The notes: a model not told the origin generated them from the letters alone. DNA of 43,526 nt from Pseudomonas maioricensis (GCF_022790535.1 NZ_LOHG01000008.1:68146-111671); one strand, 5' to 3'. Counted from the stretch's first letter, positions 25,623-34,695 are shown. A program made the numbers and translations.

Positions 25623-25639
25623 GGGCAGAAAAGCTGCCC
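25623..25639. promoter_or_regulatory. short hairpin upstream of TSUP permease
   Basis: A perfect GGGCAG-AAAAG-CTGCCC inverted repeat begins 23 bases before the TSUP start codon. It could be an operator or a leader hairpin; nothing more specific can be said. Confidence 0.3.
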
Positions 25640-25676
25640 CGGAAGCTGCATATATTACTGCAGGACAGTCGTATCA

Positions 25677-25744
25677 GGTAGGAGGCAACAAGTTCGCTCC
25701 TACCGGCTTGTGCTGGGTCAGGTAGGAGGCAACTTGTTGGCGAG
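25677..25744. repeat. two REP-like units between TSUP and SDR genes
   Basis: Unit one (25677-25704) is itself an inverted repeat with GGTAGGAG and CTCCTACC ends. Unit two (25721-25744, GGTAGGAGGCAACTTGTTGG) resembles the arms of the 9713 element. Here the two copies lie in direct order rather than head-to-head. Confidence 0.7.
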
Positions 25745-25760
25745 AAGGTTTACGGGGTGG

Positions 25761-26528
25761 TCAGGACAGAAACCCGCCATCCACGTTCAACGCAACACCG
25801 GTGGTATAGCTCGACGCTGAGCTTGCCAGGTACAGCACGGCACCGGCCATCTCAGAGGGATCGGCAACCCGTTTTAGCGGGATTTGCTGGAGGGCGGTTT
25901 TCAGAATCGCATCGTTCTTGACCAGCGCCGAGGCGAATTTGGTGTCGGTCAGGCCCGGTAGCAGGGCGTTGCAGCGAATACCAAAAGGCGCGCATTCCTT
26001 GGCGAACACTTTGGTCATGTTGATCACTGCGGCTTTAGTCACCGAATAGATCCCCTGGAAAACGCCCGGAGAAACGCCGTTGATCGATGCCACATTGATA
26101 ATGCTGCCGCCGCCGTTGTCGCGCATCAGCTTGCCTGCTTCAACCGACATGAAGAAATAGCCACGAATATTCACGTCGACGGTTTTCTGAAACGCACCCA
26201 GGTCAGTGTCCAGCACATTACAGAACTGCGGGTTGGTCGCGGCATTGTTGACCAGAATATCCAGTCTGCCGAATTGCTCGCGGATCTGGGCGAAGACCGC
26301 TGTTATCTGCTCCATCTCACCGATATGACACGCAATGGCGGTTGCCTGACCGCCCTCGGCGTTGATTGCCTCGGCTATTTGCTGGCAGCCTTCGATTTTG
26401 CGGCTGCTGACAATGACGTGCGCACCTTGCTGCGCCAGCAATCGTGCGATGGCTTCACCAATGCCGCGACTGGCGCCGGATACAAAAGCAATTTTGCCAT
26501 CAAGGTCGAACAGTTCGGTTCTGGACAT
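25761..26528 (-). CDS. SDR-family NAD(P)-dependent oxidoreductase
   Basis: Classical short-chain dehydrogenase/reductase of 255 residues. The cofactor motif is SGASRGIG at 17-24, followed by the NNAATN strand, INVASINGV (catalytic Ser region) and the YSVTKAA Tyr-x3-Lys active site. The end ALNVDGGFLS is typical. Start 26528 (MSRTELF) has a strong AAGGAG site; the frame extends to 26558 without support. It lies 26 bases downstream of the phosphotransferase gene, and the pair is likely one operon. The substrate is not evident, though its neighbours point to acyl-CoA or alcohol metabolism. Confidence 0.9.
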   Translation of the reverse strand: MSRTELFDLDGKIAFVSGASRGIGEAIARLLAQQGAHVIVSSRKIEGCQQIAEAINAEGGQATAIACHIGEMEQITAVFAQIREQFGRLDILVNNAATNPQFCNVLDTDLGAFQKTVDVNIRGYFFMSVEAGKLMRDNGGGSIINVASINGVSPGVFQGIYSVTKAAVINMTKVFAKECAPFGIRCNALLPGLTDTKFASALVKNDAILKTALQQIPLKRVADPSEMAGAVLYLASSASSYTTGVALNVDGGFLS

Positions 26529-26554
26529 AGTTTTTTCTCCTTCTCTTGTCCCAG

Positions 26555-27622
26555 TCAAAGGCTGGATTTATCGATGACCTGCAGGCTCATGTGTTCGAGC
26601 AGTTTGTTCATATGAATAAACTGTGCGAAGCGCTTGTCCTGGGTCTGGCCCTGGAAGAAACGGTAGTAGATTTGCTGGACGATCCCCGCCAGCCGGAACA
26701 GCCCGTAGGTGTAATAGAAATCGAAATTTTCGATGGCGATGCCCGAGCGTTCAGCGTAGTAGTCGACGAATTGTTGACGAGTCAACATACCGGGTGCATG
26801 GCTGGGCTGGCGTCGCATCAGCTGGACCGGGGCCGGATCGTTGGCTTCAATCCAGTAGGCAAGGGTGTTGCCGAGATCCATCAGCGGGTCGCCCAGCGTG
26901 GTCATCTCCCAATCCAGCACGCCGATGATCTGCAGCGGATTTTCCGGGTCCAATAGCACGTTATCGAAACGGTAGTCGTTGTGCACAATTGCCGGAACCG
27001 AGTGGTCTGCGGGCATCTTCTCTGCCAGCCACGCTTTGACATGCGTCCACTCCGGCGCGTCCGGCGTACGCGCTTTGTCATAGCGTTCAGCCCAGCCACG
27101 AATCTGACGCTCAACATAACCTTCCGGTTTACCCAGATCACCCAGTCCGCAGGCCTGATAGTCCACACCGTGTAGCTCCACGAGCCGATCAATAAAGCTT
27201 TTGCAGAGTGTCCGGGTCTGGGGCGCTGTGAGATTCAGCTCCTTTGGCAGGTCGGAGCGCAGGATGATCCCCTTGATGCGCTCCATGACATAAAACCCGG
27301 AGCCGATCACTGACTCGTCGGTGCAGTGCAGGTACGCTTTCGGGCAAAACGGGAACGCATCCTTGAGCTGATTGATGATGCGGTACTCACGGCCCATGTC
27401 ATGGGCCGATTTGGCTTTTTGGCCAAAAGGCGGGCGTCTTAGGACGAATTCCTGATCAGGATACTGCACCAGGTAGGTGAGATTGGATGCGCCGCCGGGA
27501 AACTGGCTGATCACGGGACTGCCCTCAAGGCCCGTAATATTGGCCTTGAGGTAAGGGTCTATGAGCGCGGCATCCAGCTCTTCGCCTGCGCGGATCTGTG
27601 TGGACTGGTCAGTAAGCGCCAT
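26555..27622 (-). CDS. APH-like phosphotransferase family protein
   Basis: Aminoglycoside phosphotransferase/choline kinase-fold protein of 355 residues, of the type related to the kinase domain of ACAD10/ACAD11. Near the middle, the nucleotide-binding strands precede YVMERIKGIILR; the catalytic loop reads VHNDYRFDNVLLD (HxDxxxxN) and the metal-binding segment is VLDWEMTTLGDPLMDLGN. In ACAD10/11 this domain phosphorylates 4-hydroxyacyl-CoAs; that activity here is an inference supported by adjacency to an SDR and to lipid genes. AAGGGA precedes the ATG by 6 bases. Antibiotic resistance is unlikely. Confidence 0.87.
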   Translation of the reverse strand: MALTDQSTQIRAGEELDAALIDPYLKANITGLEGSPVISQFPGGASNLTYLVQYPDQEFVLRRPPFGQKAKSAHDMGREYRIINQLKDAFPFCPKAYLHCTDESVIGSGFYVMERIKGIILRSDLPKELNLTAPQTRTLCKSFIDRLVELHGVDYQACGLGDLGKPEGYVERQIRGWAERYDKARTPDAPEWTHVKAWLAEKMPADHSVPAIVHNDYRFDNVLLDPENPLQIIGVLDWEMTTLGDPLMDLGNTLAYWIEANDPAPVQLMRRQPSHAPGMLTRQQFVDYYAERSGIAIENFDFYYTYGLFRLAGIVQQIYYRFFQGQTQDKRFAQFIHMNKLLEHMSLQVIDKSSL

Positions 27623-27780
27623 GCTTATCCCTTCTGCTTATTATGGTGCGCATAGATCATTGACTAATCGAATGGTGGCAACAACGTGCAGGCTGTCTTA
27701 TTGGCCGCCGTGTTGCTCGTCGATCATTGCCTTTGATGGCCCGTACACTTTTATAGCCGAGACGAAAAAACGGGCAAAAA

Positions 27781-27806
27781 AAACCGAAGCGCTCAGGCTT
27801 CGGTTT
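27781..27806 (-). terminator. Rho-independent terminator after the SCP2 gene
   Basis: A perfect 10-bp stem (AAACCGAAGC / GCTTCGGTTT) with a 6-base loop, followed on the minus strand by a run of eight T residues. It ends the transcript of the SCP2-domain gene whose stop is at 27826. Confidence 0.9.
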
Positions 27807-27825
27807 CCTTTGCCGGACTCATTGA

Positions 27826-28140
27826 TCAGGCCGGGAACAGTTCGCTCAGCTTCATCGCCAGCATCATGTCGCCTTCGGCGCGCAATTTGCCGCCCATGAA
27901 GGCCTGCATACCGTCGGTCTCGCCGCTGACGATGCCCTGCAGGGTTTCGCCATCCATAACCAGAGTGACCTGAGCGTCAGGGTTTTCGCCTTCCTGCAGT
28001 TCGCAGGTGCTGTCTTTGACGATCAGCGAGAAGTGTTTGTCTTCATCGATACGGAAGCCGAAAACCAGGTCCAGGCCAGCAGCGGCACTTGGGTTGAACT
28101 TGGCTTTCATGGCTTGAACGGCGTCGGCTACGGAGGTCAT
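27826..28140 (-). CDS. SCP2 sterol/lipid-binding domain protein
   Basis: Small protein of 104 residues covering a single SCP2 domain, the hydrophobic-ligand carrier fold that binds fatty acyl-CoAs and other lipids. The segments MKAKFNPSAAAGLDLVFGFR, the mid-domain DAQVTLVMDGETLQGIVSGE and the C-terminal GKLRAEGDMMLAMKLSELF are characteristic. No signal peptide is present, so it acts in the cytoplasm. It lies 46 bases beyond the phosphatase gene on the same strand and ends at a clear terminator. Confidence 0.92.
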   Translation of the reverse strand: MTSVADAVQAMKAKFNPSAAAGLDLVFGFRIDEDKHFSLIVKDSTCELQEGENPDAQVTLVMDGETLQGIVSGETDGMQAFMGGKLRAEGDMMLAMKLSELFPA

Positions 28141-28185
28141 GGTTCGATCCTTTTTAGTGGTTGTTCTGTAACGGGTTTACCGGGG

Positions 28186-28896
28186 TCATCGATAGGTAAT
28201 GAGTTCCGGCATATTCATCAGTTGCAAGTGAGCATGGTTGTTAAAACTCGCCAGCGCGACCTCACGACCACGGAACTTCAATTGGTTGAGCGACGTGTTG
28301 ACGATTTGCCAGTTCAGCTCGAAAGCCTGCTGAACGGGCATCTGGGTCATCAGGTGGAGCAGGGCAGTAATGGTGCCGCCCGAGGTAAACACTGCAATGC
28401 GTTCGCCGCTCTGGGCGCGCTCCAGTATTCGTTGCAAACCGGCTTGAACCTGAGCCACGAACGCTTCCCAGCTTTGCAGTTCGGGACTGTCATGCTCACC
28501 GCTGAGCCAGCGTGCGACGATCAACGAAAACAGGCGCTGAAATTCGGCGCGGTTCTGGGCAGCATTGCGCATCACATGCAGCGCTTCGGGCTCTTCACCC
28601 AGCATGGCGGGCAGCAATACGCGGATCGTGGTTTGCGCATCAAATTCGTCAAAGGCCGCGTCGACCTCCAGTTGAGGCGTTTTCAGGCCTGCAACCCGGA
28701 GCTGATCCAGCGCCAGCTCGGCAGTGTGCTGCTGTCGGCGCAAGCTGCCGGCGATGCAGCGATCAAAGCCTGAGCCGAGCCTGGAGAGATACGCCCCCAG
28801 CACTTCTGACTGGCGAACCCCGACAGGCGACAGTACATCGTAATCGTCGGCACCAAAAGACGCCTGGCCATGTCGTATCAAGTAGATGCTGCCCAC
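28186..28896 (-). CDS. histidine phosphatase family protein
   Basis: Branch-2-like or phosphoglycerate mutase-like phosphatase of about 236 residues with the N-terminal catalytic RHG motif (IYLIRHGQASFGADDYD) and a late region VFTSGGTITALLHL where the second His of many members is not obvious. I choose the GTG at 28896 (VGSIYLIRHG) because the catalytic strand normally begins the protein; the frame runs on to an ATG at 28956 with no family resemblance. It probably forms an operon with the SCP2 gene. Substrate unknown. Confidence 0.85.
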   Translation of the reverse strand: MGSIYLIRHGQASFGADDYDVLSPVGVRQSEVLGAYLSRLGSGFDRCIAGSLRRQQHTAELALDQLRVAGLKTPQLEVDAAFDEFDAQTTIRVLLPAMLGEEPEALHVMRNAAQNRAEFQRLFSLIVARWLSGEHDSPELQSWEAFVAQVQAGLQRILERAQSGERIAVFTSGGTITALLHLMTQMPVQQAFELNWQIVNTSLNQLKFRGREVALASFNNHAHLQLMNMPELITYR

Positions 28897-29089
28897 GTCC
28901 GTATCCCGGTACGTTGAAGTGTTTGCGAGGTTATGAGGATGCCGAAGGCGTGTCAATGAAAAAACATACGCTTGTTTGAATGGTCGTTCTCTAAACGATT
29001 GACGGCTGGTCGCCGACAGGTCGCGCCGGTATGCTTGGGTGATCCGCGACCCTTGAATGGTAAGGGCGCCATCGAAGTGAGGAGTCTCT

Positions 29090-30112
<1,023 letters not shown>

Positions 30113-30119
30113 AACCTTC

Positions 30120-30149
30120 AAGCGTCGCCTGCAATTGCAGGCGACGCTT
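30120..30149 (+). terminator. Rho-independent terminator after sohB
   Basis: A perfect palindrome (AAGCGTCGCCTGCA and its complement) starts 7 bases after the sohB stop, followed by TTTTATT. The GC-rich stem plus T-run is a textbook intrinsic terminator. Confidence 0.92.
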
Positions 30150-30252
30150 TTTATTGCCTCGAATAAATCAACGCGCGGTATTTATACAGGTCATTTCGCT
30201 TCGCTATATCGCTAAGACTGGCAATCTCTTTGCAATAAGGAAATTGCCCGAA

Positions 30253-30603
30253 ATGCCTGAAACAGCCGACTACCTTGCGAACAATCCACTGCTTGATACC
30301 TTCGTCACCGATCACGGCGCGGTCATCAAAAGCCCGGCAAGTTTTGCCCGGGCGCTGATCAAAGCGTACGCCCTCAAACATTGGGCGCTTGATGTTGATC
30401 CTGATGTCACTCCTGACGACACTTCATTTCAAATCGCCGCCAGGCGTAATTGGTGCGCGGTCCTGCCGCCAATGAGGTGTGACGCGCCTGGGTCGGGAAG
30501 ATTACCGGTAGGACCGAATTCATTCGGGAAGAGGCCAGCACATCCGCCAGATTTTATCGTCGGCAATATCGTCTTCCCGGCTCAAACCGGTCCCCCGATA
30601 TGA
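30253..30603 (+). pseudogene. decayed N-terminal remnant of a large protein
   Basis: The frame from the ATG at 30253 (AAGGA about 11 bases upstream) reads protein-like for about 60 residues: PETADYLANNPLLDTF, then ALIKAYALKHWALDVDPD. It then runs into low-complexity translation across a REPIN and stops at 30603. The early segment resembles, from memory, the N-termini of very large Pseudomonas proteins annotated with dermonecrotic toxin-like domains. The rest of any such gene is missing, so I read this as a remnant truncated by deletion with a repeat at the scar. It could alternatively be a short unrelated gene. Confidence 0.5.
30507..30597. repeat. REPIN (second REP family) in the decayed gene
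   Basis: Arms at 30507-30531 and 30573-30597 are inverted relatives (GGACCG..TTC..TCGGGAAG against GGACCGGTTTGAGCCGGGAA) separated by about 40 bases. Sequence type differs from the 5148/9713 family and matches the element at 36168. Confidence 0.75.
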
Positions 30604-30639
30604 AAAAAGCCCAGGCTGGAAATCCAGACCTGGGCTTTT
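30602..30639 (-). terminator. bidirectional terminator downstream of the DUF934 gene
   Basis: AAAAAGCCCAGG and CCTGGGCTTTTT form a 12-bp outer stem with an inner CTGGA/TCCAG stem, so T-runs follow on both strands. It lies 17 bases past the stop of the DUF934 gene and would end the cysI transcript. Confidence 0.88.
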
Positions 30640-30655
30640 TCGGGCAGCGAACGAA

Positions 30656-31150
30656 TTAACGTCTGCGGAACAACGGCAGCGGCTCGTCGGTTGCAGCCTG
30701 ATACGTCACCGAAAAGTCCTTCAATCCCTCAAGGGCTTCGTAGGGGTCTTTGTCGGCGCGAATAGCGAATGCGTCGAAGCCGCAGCGGTGCAGGTAGAAC
30801 AGTTGGTCTCGCAGAACATCGCCGATAGCCCGCAGCTCGCCCTTATAACCATAACGATCTCGCAGCAGGCGCGCGTTAGAGTAGCTTCGGCCGTCGGTGA
30901 AGGCCGGGAAGTTCAGGGCAATGACCTGGAACTTGTCGACATCAGCGCCGATCTCTTCAGCTTCTTCGTCGCTGTCCAGCCAGACACCCAGGCCGCCATC
31001 ACGAGCAGCAAGGGCGTGGCCATGCTCGCGCCACAGCGCAAGCGGAACGATCAGGTCGTCGCAGTTGGACAACTCATCAAAGGACGTCTCCTTGGGCAGC
31101 AAGTGCCAGGTTTCATCGATGACTTCGTTATTCTTAATTATTCGCTGCAT
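30656..31150 (-). CDS. DUF934 family protein, partner of sulfite reductase
   Basis: Protein of 164 residues of the DUF934 family, uniformly found after assimilatory sulfite/nitrite reductase-like genes in Pseudomonas and related bacteria. Visible family segments are VPLALWREHG, GVWLDSDEEAEEIG, FPAFTDGRSYSNARLLRDRY and IGDVLRDQLFYLHRCGFDAF. Start 31150 (MQRIIKNNEV) has a strong AAGGAG and overlaps the end of cysI by 17 bases; a longer frame to 31228 lies inside cysI and is unsupported. It is probably needed for electron transfer to, or maturation of, the reductase, but the biochemical role is not established as far as I know. Confidence 0.9.
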   Translation of the reverse strand: MQRIIKNNEVIDETWHLLPKETSFDELSNCDDLIVPLALWREHGHALAARDGGLGVWLDSDEEAEEIGADVDKFQVIALNFPAFTDGRSYSNARLLRDRYGYKGELRAIGDVLRDQLFYLHRCGFDAFAIRADKDPYEALEGLKDFSVTYQAATDEPLPLFRRR

Positions 31151-32792
31151 AGACGCGCTCCTTGAAAGGGTCGATGCCGATACGCTGGTAAGTGTCGATA
31201 AAGCGCTCGTCTTCGTTGCGTTTTTCAACGTAAACGTCGATCAGCTTCTCGATCACATCCGGCATGGCGTCCTGAGCAAAGGAAGGGCCCAGGATCTTAC
31301 CCAGACTGGCGTCGCGACTTGCGCTGCCACCCAGGGAGACCTGATAGAACTCTTCGCCTTTCTTGTCCACGCCCAGAATGCCGATATGGCCGACATGATG
31401 GTGACCGCATGCGTTCATGCAACCGGAAATGTTCAGGTCCAGCTCGCCGATGTCGAACAGGTAGTCCAGGTCGTCGAAGCGGCGCTGGATGGATTCGGCA
31501 ATCGGGATCGACTTGGCGTTGGCCAGCGAGCAGAAATCGCCGCCAGGGCAGCAAATAATGTCCGTCAGCAGCCCCACGTTAGGGGTGGCAAAACCTTGCT
31601 CGCGCAGCTCGTGCCACAAGGTGAACAGTTGGCTCTCTTCCACGTCGGCAAGAATGATGTTCTGCTCGTGAGAGGTGCGCAGTTGACCGAAGCTGTAACG
31701 ATCGGCCAGGTCTGCAACGCCGTCGAGCTGCTTGTCGGTCAAGTCGCCGGGTGCAACACCGGTAGGCTTGAGGGACAGCGTGACTGCTACGTAGCCCGGC
31801 TTTTTGTGAGCCAGGGTGTTGCGCGTACGCCAGCGAGCAAAGCCCGGATGTTCCTGATCCAGTTTCGCCAGTTCAGCACTGAAGTCTTCCAGCGCTTTGT
31901 AATCAGGGTCGACGAAGTGTTTGGAGACGCGATGTACTTCAGCTTCAGTCAACGTGGTCTGGCCGCCACGCAGGTGGGCCATCTCTGCATCGACTTTCTC
32001 GGCGAACACTTCAGGGGTCAATGCCTTGACCAGAATCTTGATCCGCGCCTTGTACTTGTTGTCACGACGGCCGTAACGGTTGTAAACCCGCAGGATCGCA
32101 TCGAGATAGCTCAACAGGTCCTGCCATGGCAGGAATTCATTGATGAAGGCGCCTACCACTGGCGTACGGCCCAGGCCACCGCCGACCAATACACGGAAGC
32201 CCAGCTCGCCAGCCTGGTTCAGGACAGGCTCAAGACCAATGTCGTGAACTTCGATGGCGGCACGGTCGCTGGTTGAACCATTGATCGCGATCTTGAACTT
32301 ACGCGGCAGGTAAGCAAATTCAGGGTGGAAAGTGGTCCATTGACGGACGATTTCGCACCATGGACGCGGGTCTACCAACTCGTCAGCCGCTACGCCGGCG
32401 AACTGATCGGTGGTGACGTTGCGCAGGCAGTTGCCGCTGGTCTGAATGGCGTGCATCTGCACGGTTGCCAGCTCGGCAAGGATGTCCGGAATGTCTTCCA
32501 GCGCGGGCCAGTTGAACTGAACATTCTGCCGTGTGCTGATGTGTGCGTAGCCCTTGTCATAATCGCGAGCGATCTTGGCCATCATCCGTGTCTGGCGTGA
32601 GGTCAGCTGGCCGTAAGGCACAGCCACGCGCAGCATCGGCGCAAAACGCTGGATATAGAGGCCATTTTGCAAGCGCAAAGGGCGGAACTCTTCTTCGCTG
32701 AGTTCCCCCGCAAGATAGCGTCGGGTCTGATCACGGAACTGCTTGACGCGGTCCTCGATGATCCGCTGGTCGTACTCGTCGTATACGTACAT
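31134..32792 (-). CDS. cysI: assimilatory sulfite reductase hemoprotein
   Basis: Siroheme-[4Fe-4S] nitrite/sulfite reductase of 552 residues that reduces sulfite to sulfide for cysteine synthesis in the cytoplasm. Cluster ligands are Cys415 and Cys421 (CPGGDFC) and Cys458 and Cys462 (GCMNAC), the C-x5-C ... C-x3-C pattern; siroheme-contact segments STRQNVQFNW and TSGNCLRNVTTD are intact. Start 32792 (MYVYDEYDQR) has AGGA 6 bases upstream; an in-frame ATG at 32813 is less likely. It is the single-polypeptide type used in Pseudomonas with no flavoprotein CysJ in view. The pair with DUF934 is co-translated. Confidence 0.93.
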   Translation of the reverse strand: MYVYDEYDQRIIEDRVKQFRDQTRRYLAGELSEEEFRPLRLQNGLYIQRFAPMLRVAVPYGQLTSRQTRMMAKIARDYDKGYAHISTRQNVQFNWPALEDIPDILAELATVQMHAIQTSGNCLRNVTTDQFAGVAADELVDPRPWCEIVRQWTTFHPEFAYLPRKFKIAINGSTSDRAAIEVHDIGLEPVLNQAGELGFRVLVGGGLGRTPVVGAFINEFLPWQDLLSYLDAILRVYNRYGRRDNKYKARIKILVKALTPEVFAEKVDAEMAHLRGGQTTLTEAEVHRVSKHFVDPDYKALEDFSAELAKLDQEHPGFARWRTRNTLAHKKPGYVAVTLSLKPTGVAPGDLTDKQLDGVADLADRYSFGQLRTSHEQNIILADVEESQLFTLWHELREQGFATPNVGLLTDIICCPGGDFCSLANAKSIPIAESIQRRFDDLDYLFDIGELDLNISGCMNACGHHHVGHIGILGVDKKGEEFYQVSLGGSASRDASLGKILGPSFAQDAMPDVIEKLIDVYVEKRNEDERFIDTYQRIGIDPFKERVYAANN

Positions 32793-33072
32793 ATAGGTCC
32801 TGTTCTCAGGCAATTACCACAGCAAATCTGCGCGCACGGCCGCGCACTCCAGACGGAGCCGGGGGAAGATACCAGTTTGCGGATATACACAAAAGTGGCG
32901 TTTGCATATATGCAAATAGCTAAAAGTGATAAGCCTTTGGTCCGACGCTGATAACCCTGCTTGTGGTATGGGCATCCCTCGGCTTTACTGGGGTCGAGTC
33001 TGACCTGAAATAACCTGAGACTCACCGCTTTATCCGTGCTGCCACTAATAAAACAGACAAGAGGCAATGTTC
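32793..33072. promoter_or_regulatory. cysI upstream region with a 16-bp palindrome
   Basis: The 280-base gap holds the cysI promoter and that of the small gene at 33073. A perfect palindrome TTTGCATATATGCAAA at 32901-32916 lies 109 bases upstream of the cysI start and contains the T-N11-A spacing of LysR-type regulator sites. CysB-like control would fit a sulfur gene; this is inference. Confidence 0.5.
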
Positions 33073-33186
33073 ATGAGCAACCATCCCAAAGTTTCCAAGA
33101 ACGACAGTCATGTTGATGCGTGGGCCATTTTTTTCATCATCATTCTTGTTGTGGGAGCCGCAGTGTTCTGGGTCAGCCATCAATAA
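33073..33186 (+). CDS. 37-residue single-span membrane peptide
   Basis: A small open frame starting MSNHPKVSKNDSHVDAWAIF and ending with a hydrophobic run plus WVSHQ. It has a polar, basic N-terminus of about 14 residues and one membrane helix at about 16-35. AGAGG lies 8 bases before the ATG. An in-frame ATG six bases earlier is too close to that site. Too short for family assignment; function unknown. The cytoplasmic-in orientation is suggested by the lysines before the helix. Confidence 0.6.
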   Translation: MSNHPKVSKNDSHVDAWAIFFIIILVVGAAVFWVSHQ

Positions 33187-33287
33187 GACTTCTCGGCACA
33201 CATTTGCGGTGCAGACAATCGGGTTAGCGGCCGATAGCTAAGTGGATCGTCGAAAAGATCTTTGGCTATTTATCAAGGCTCGTCTGA

Positions 33288-34373
33288 ATGACTCGACTTT
33301 GCTGCGGCGTGCTTGTGGTCGCTTTAGGGGGCTGGCTGAACGCCGCCAGCGCCGCCTCAGTGGTTTTTCTGAGTCCCGGACCTGCGTCCGATGGCTACTG
33401 GTCCGTCTACGCGCGATTCATGCAAGCGGCGGCGACCCGGCTCGGCATGAACCTCACGGTGCTCTACAGCAACCGTGACACGCGGCAACTGGTCGAGCAG
33501 GCGAGGGATGCGCTGCAGGGGCCGAGCCGTCCGGACTATCTGGTGTTTTCCAATGAACTCAATATTGCGCCCGAGATTCTTCGCCTGTCACAGAACAGCG
33601 AGGTAAAGCTCTTTGCCGTAAACAACACGTTGACCGCGGACCAGTTGCGTATTCTTGGTGACGTTTCGCAACGCTACCCCAACTTTATTGGCAGCCTGGT
33701 AGGGGACGACGAGACGGGTGGCTATCTCACTGCCAAACGCTTGATCAGCCTGCATCCGCCACTAAAGGCTGGCGATGTGATCGAAATGCTCGCTTTTTCA
33801 GGTACCAATACCACTCCGGTCTCGTTGAAGCGTGAGCAGGGCATGCGTCGGGCGCTGGCCGAGCATCCGGAAGTTCGTTTGCGGCAGATCGTATTGGGCG
33901 GCTGGCGACGTGATCGTGCGCTTGAGCAAGCCCGTGTGCTGCTTCGGCGCTACCCGCAGATCAGCCTGATCTGGTCGGCGAATGATCAAATGGTATTTGG
34001 CGCCATGGATGCCGTACGGGAAACAGCACGAGAGCCGGGCAGGGAGGTGCTGTTCAGCTCCATCAACTGGTCTCCGCAATCGCTGATTGCGCTGCAGGAC
34101 GGGCGTATCAGTGCGCTGGCGGGTGGGCACTTCATGCTGGGTGGTCTGGCCATGGTCCTTTTGCATGATTACGACACAACTGCCCCTGCCGCGCGCCTTA
34201 TTATCGGTGCCCGTCAGGCCCAGGTCATGAAAGAGGTCAGTGTCAGTGATTTGAGTCGGATTCGCGCTGACAGCATGCGCGATGACTATGGTGTGGATTT
34301 CCGTGCCCTGAGCCTGAAAGGCCAGCCAGCGGGAACTGACTATTCATTTTTGTTGCGTCCGGCTTCTCCATAG
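33288..34373 (+). CDS. orphan type 1 periplasmic binding protein
   Basis: Sugar-binding-like periplasmic protein of 361 residues. A signal peptide covers about residues 1-22 (LLCCGVLVVALGG-like core ending in AASAAS). The mature part has the LacI/RbsB two-lobed pattern, with VVFLSPGPASDGYWSVYARF at the start, YLVFSNELN, GDVIEMLAFSGTNTTPVSLK and LIWSANDQMVFGAMDAV (late Asp ligand region). No permease or ATPase gene is adjacent, so it may feed a remote transporter or act as the sensing part of a signalling partner. AAGGCT lies 8 bases upstream. Confidence 0.85.
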   Translation: MTRLCCGVLVVALGGWLNAASAASVVFLSPGPASDGYWSVYARFMQAAATRLGMNLTVLYSNRDTRQLVEQARDALQGPSRPDYLVFSNELNIAPEILRLSQNSEVKLFAVNNTLTADQLRILGDVSQRYPNFIGSLVGDDETGGYLTAKRLISLHPPLKAGDVIEMLAFSGTNTTPVSLKREQGMRRALAEHPEVRLRQIVLGGWRRDRALEQARVLLRRYPQISLIWSANDQMVFGAMDAVRETAREPGREVLFSSINWSPQSLIALQDGRISALAGGHFMLGGLAMVLLHDYDTTAPAARLIIGARQAQVMKEVSVSDLSRIRADSMRDDYGVDFRALSLKGQPAGTDYSFLLRPASP

Positions 34374-34381
34374 GCAGGACT

Positions 34382-34624
34382 TCAGCCGATGGCAAAGTAC
34401 ACGACCAACTGCACAAGGCCGAACAGCAGGGCAGCGAAGAACAGCGTAAAAGACAGGCCGATGACCGCAAAGTGGATCGGCTTGCCGCGGGTGAAATCCC
34501 GCTCACGGTTTTTCCCGCTTTGCACGCCGAATGCGGCCGCCATCACGCTGTGTAGCATTTGCCAGAACGTCGGTGGTTTGCTGTCTTCAGGCTCTGGCGG
34601 TTCAGGCGCGGATGGCTGATGCAT
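34382..34624 (-). CDS. DUF2970 family small membrane protein
   Basis: Protein of 80 residues: a proline-rich N-terminus (about 1-18), the DUF2970 segment FWQMLHSVMAAAFGVQSGKN and one C-terminal membrane helix (VIGLSFTLFFAALLFGLVQL). GGAGG lies 6 bases before the ATG at 34624; an upstream in-frame start at 34663 lacks one. It converges on the periplasmic binding protein gene with 8 bases between stops. Function unknown. Confidence 0.85.
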   Translation of the reverse strand: MHQPSAPEPPEPEDSKPPTFWQMLHSVMAAAFGVQSGKNRERDFTRGKPIHFAVIGLSFTLFFAALLFGLVQLVVYFAIG

Positions 34625-34695
34625 GTTGCCTCCTGATGTGTACTCACGAGGATAGCCGAGCAATAGCGTCTGGTCAGGCTAGCGGCAGTGCCCCA

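Noticed and set aside
26555..27622. Aminoglycoside resistance kinase
   Set aside because: The fold is APH-like, but length, catalytic loop and lipid-gene neighbours fit the ACAD10/11-related family instead.
30897..32276. Open frame of 459 codons antisense to cysI
   Set aside because: Translation has no domain pattern and the opposite strand encodes an unmistakable sulfite reductase.
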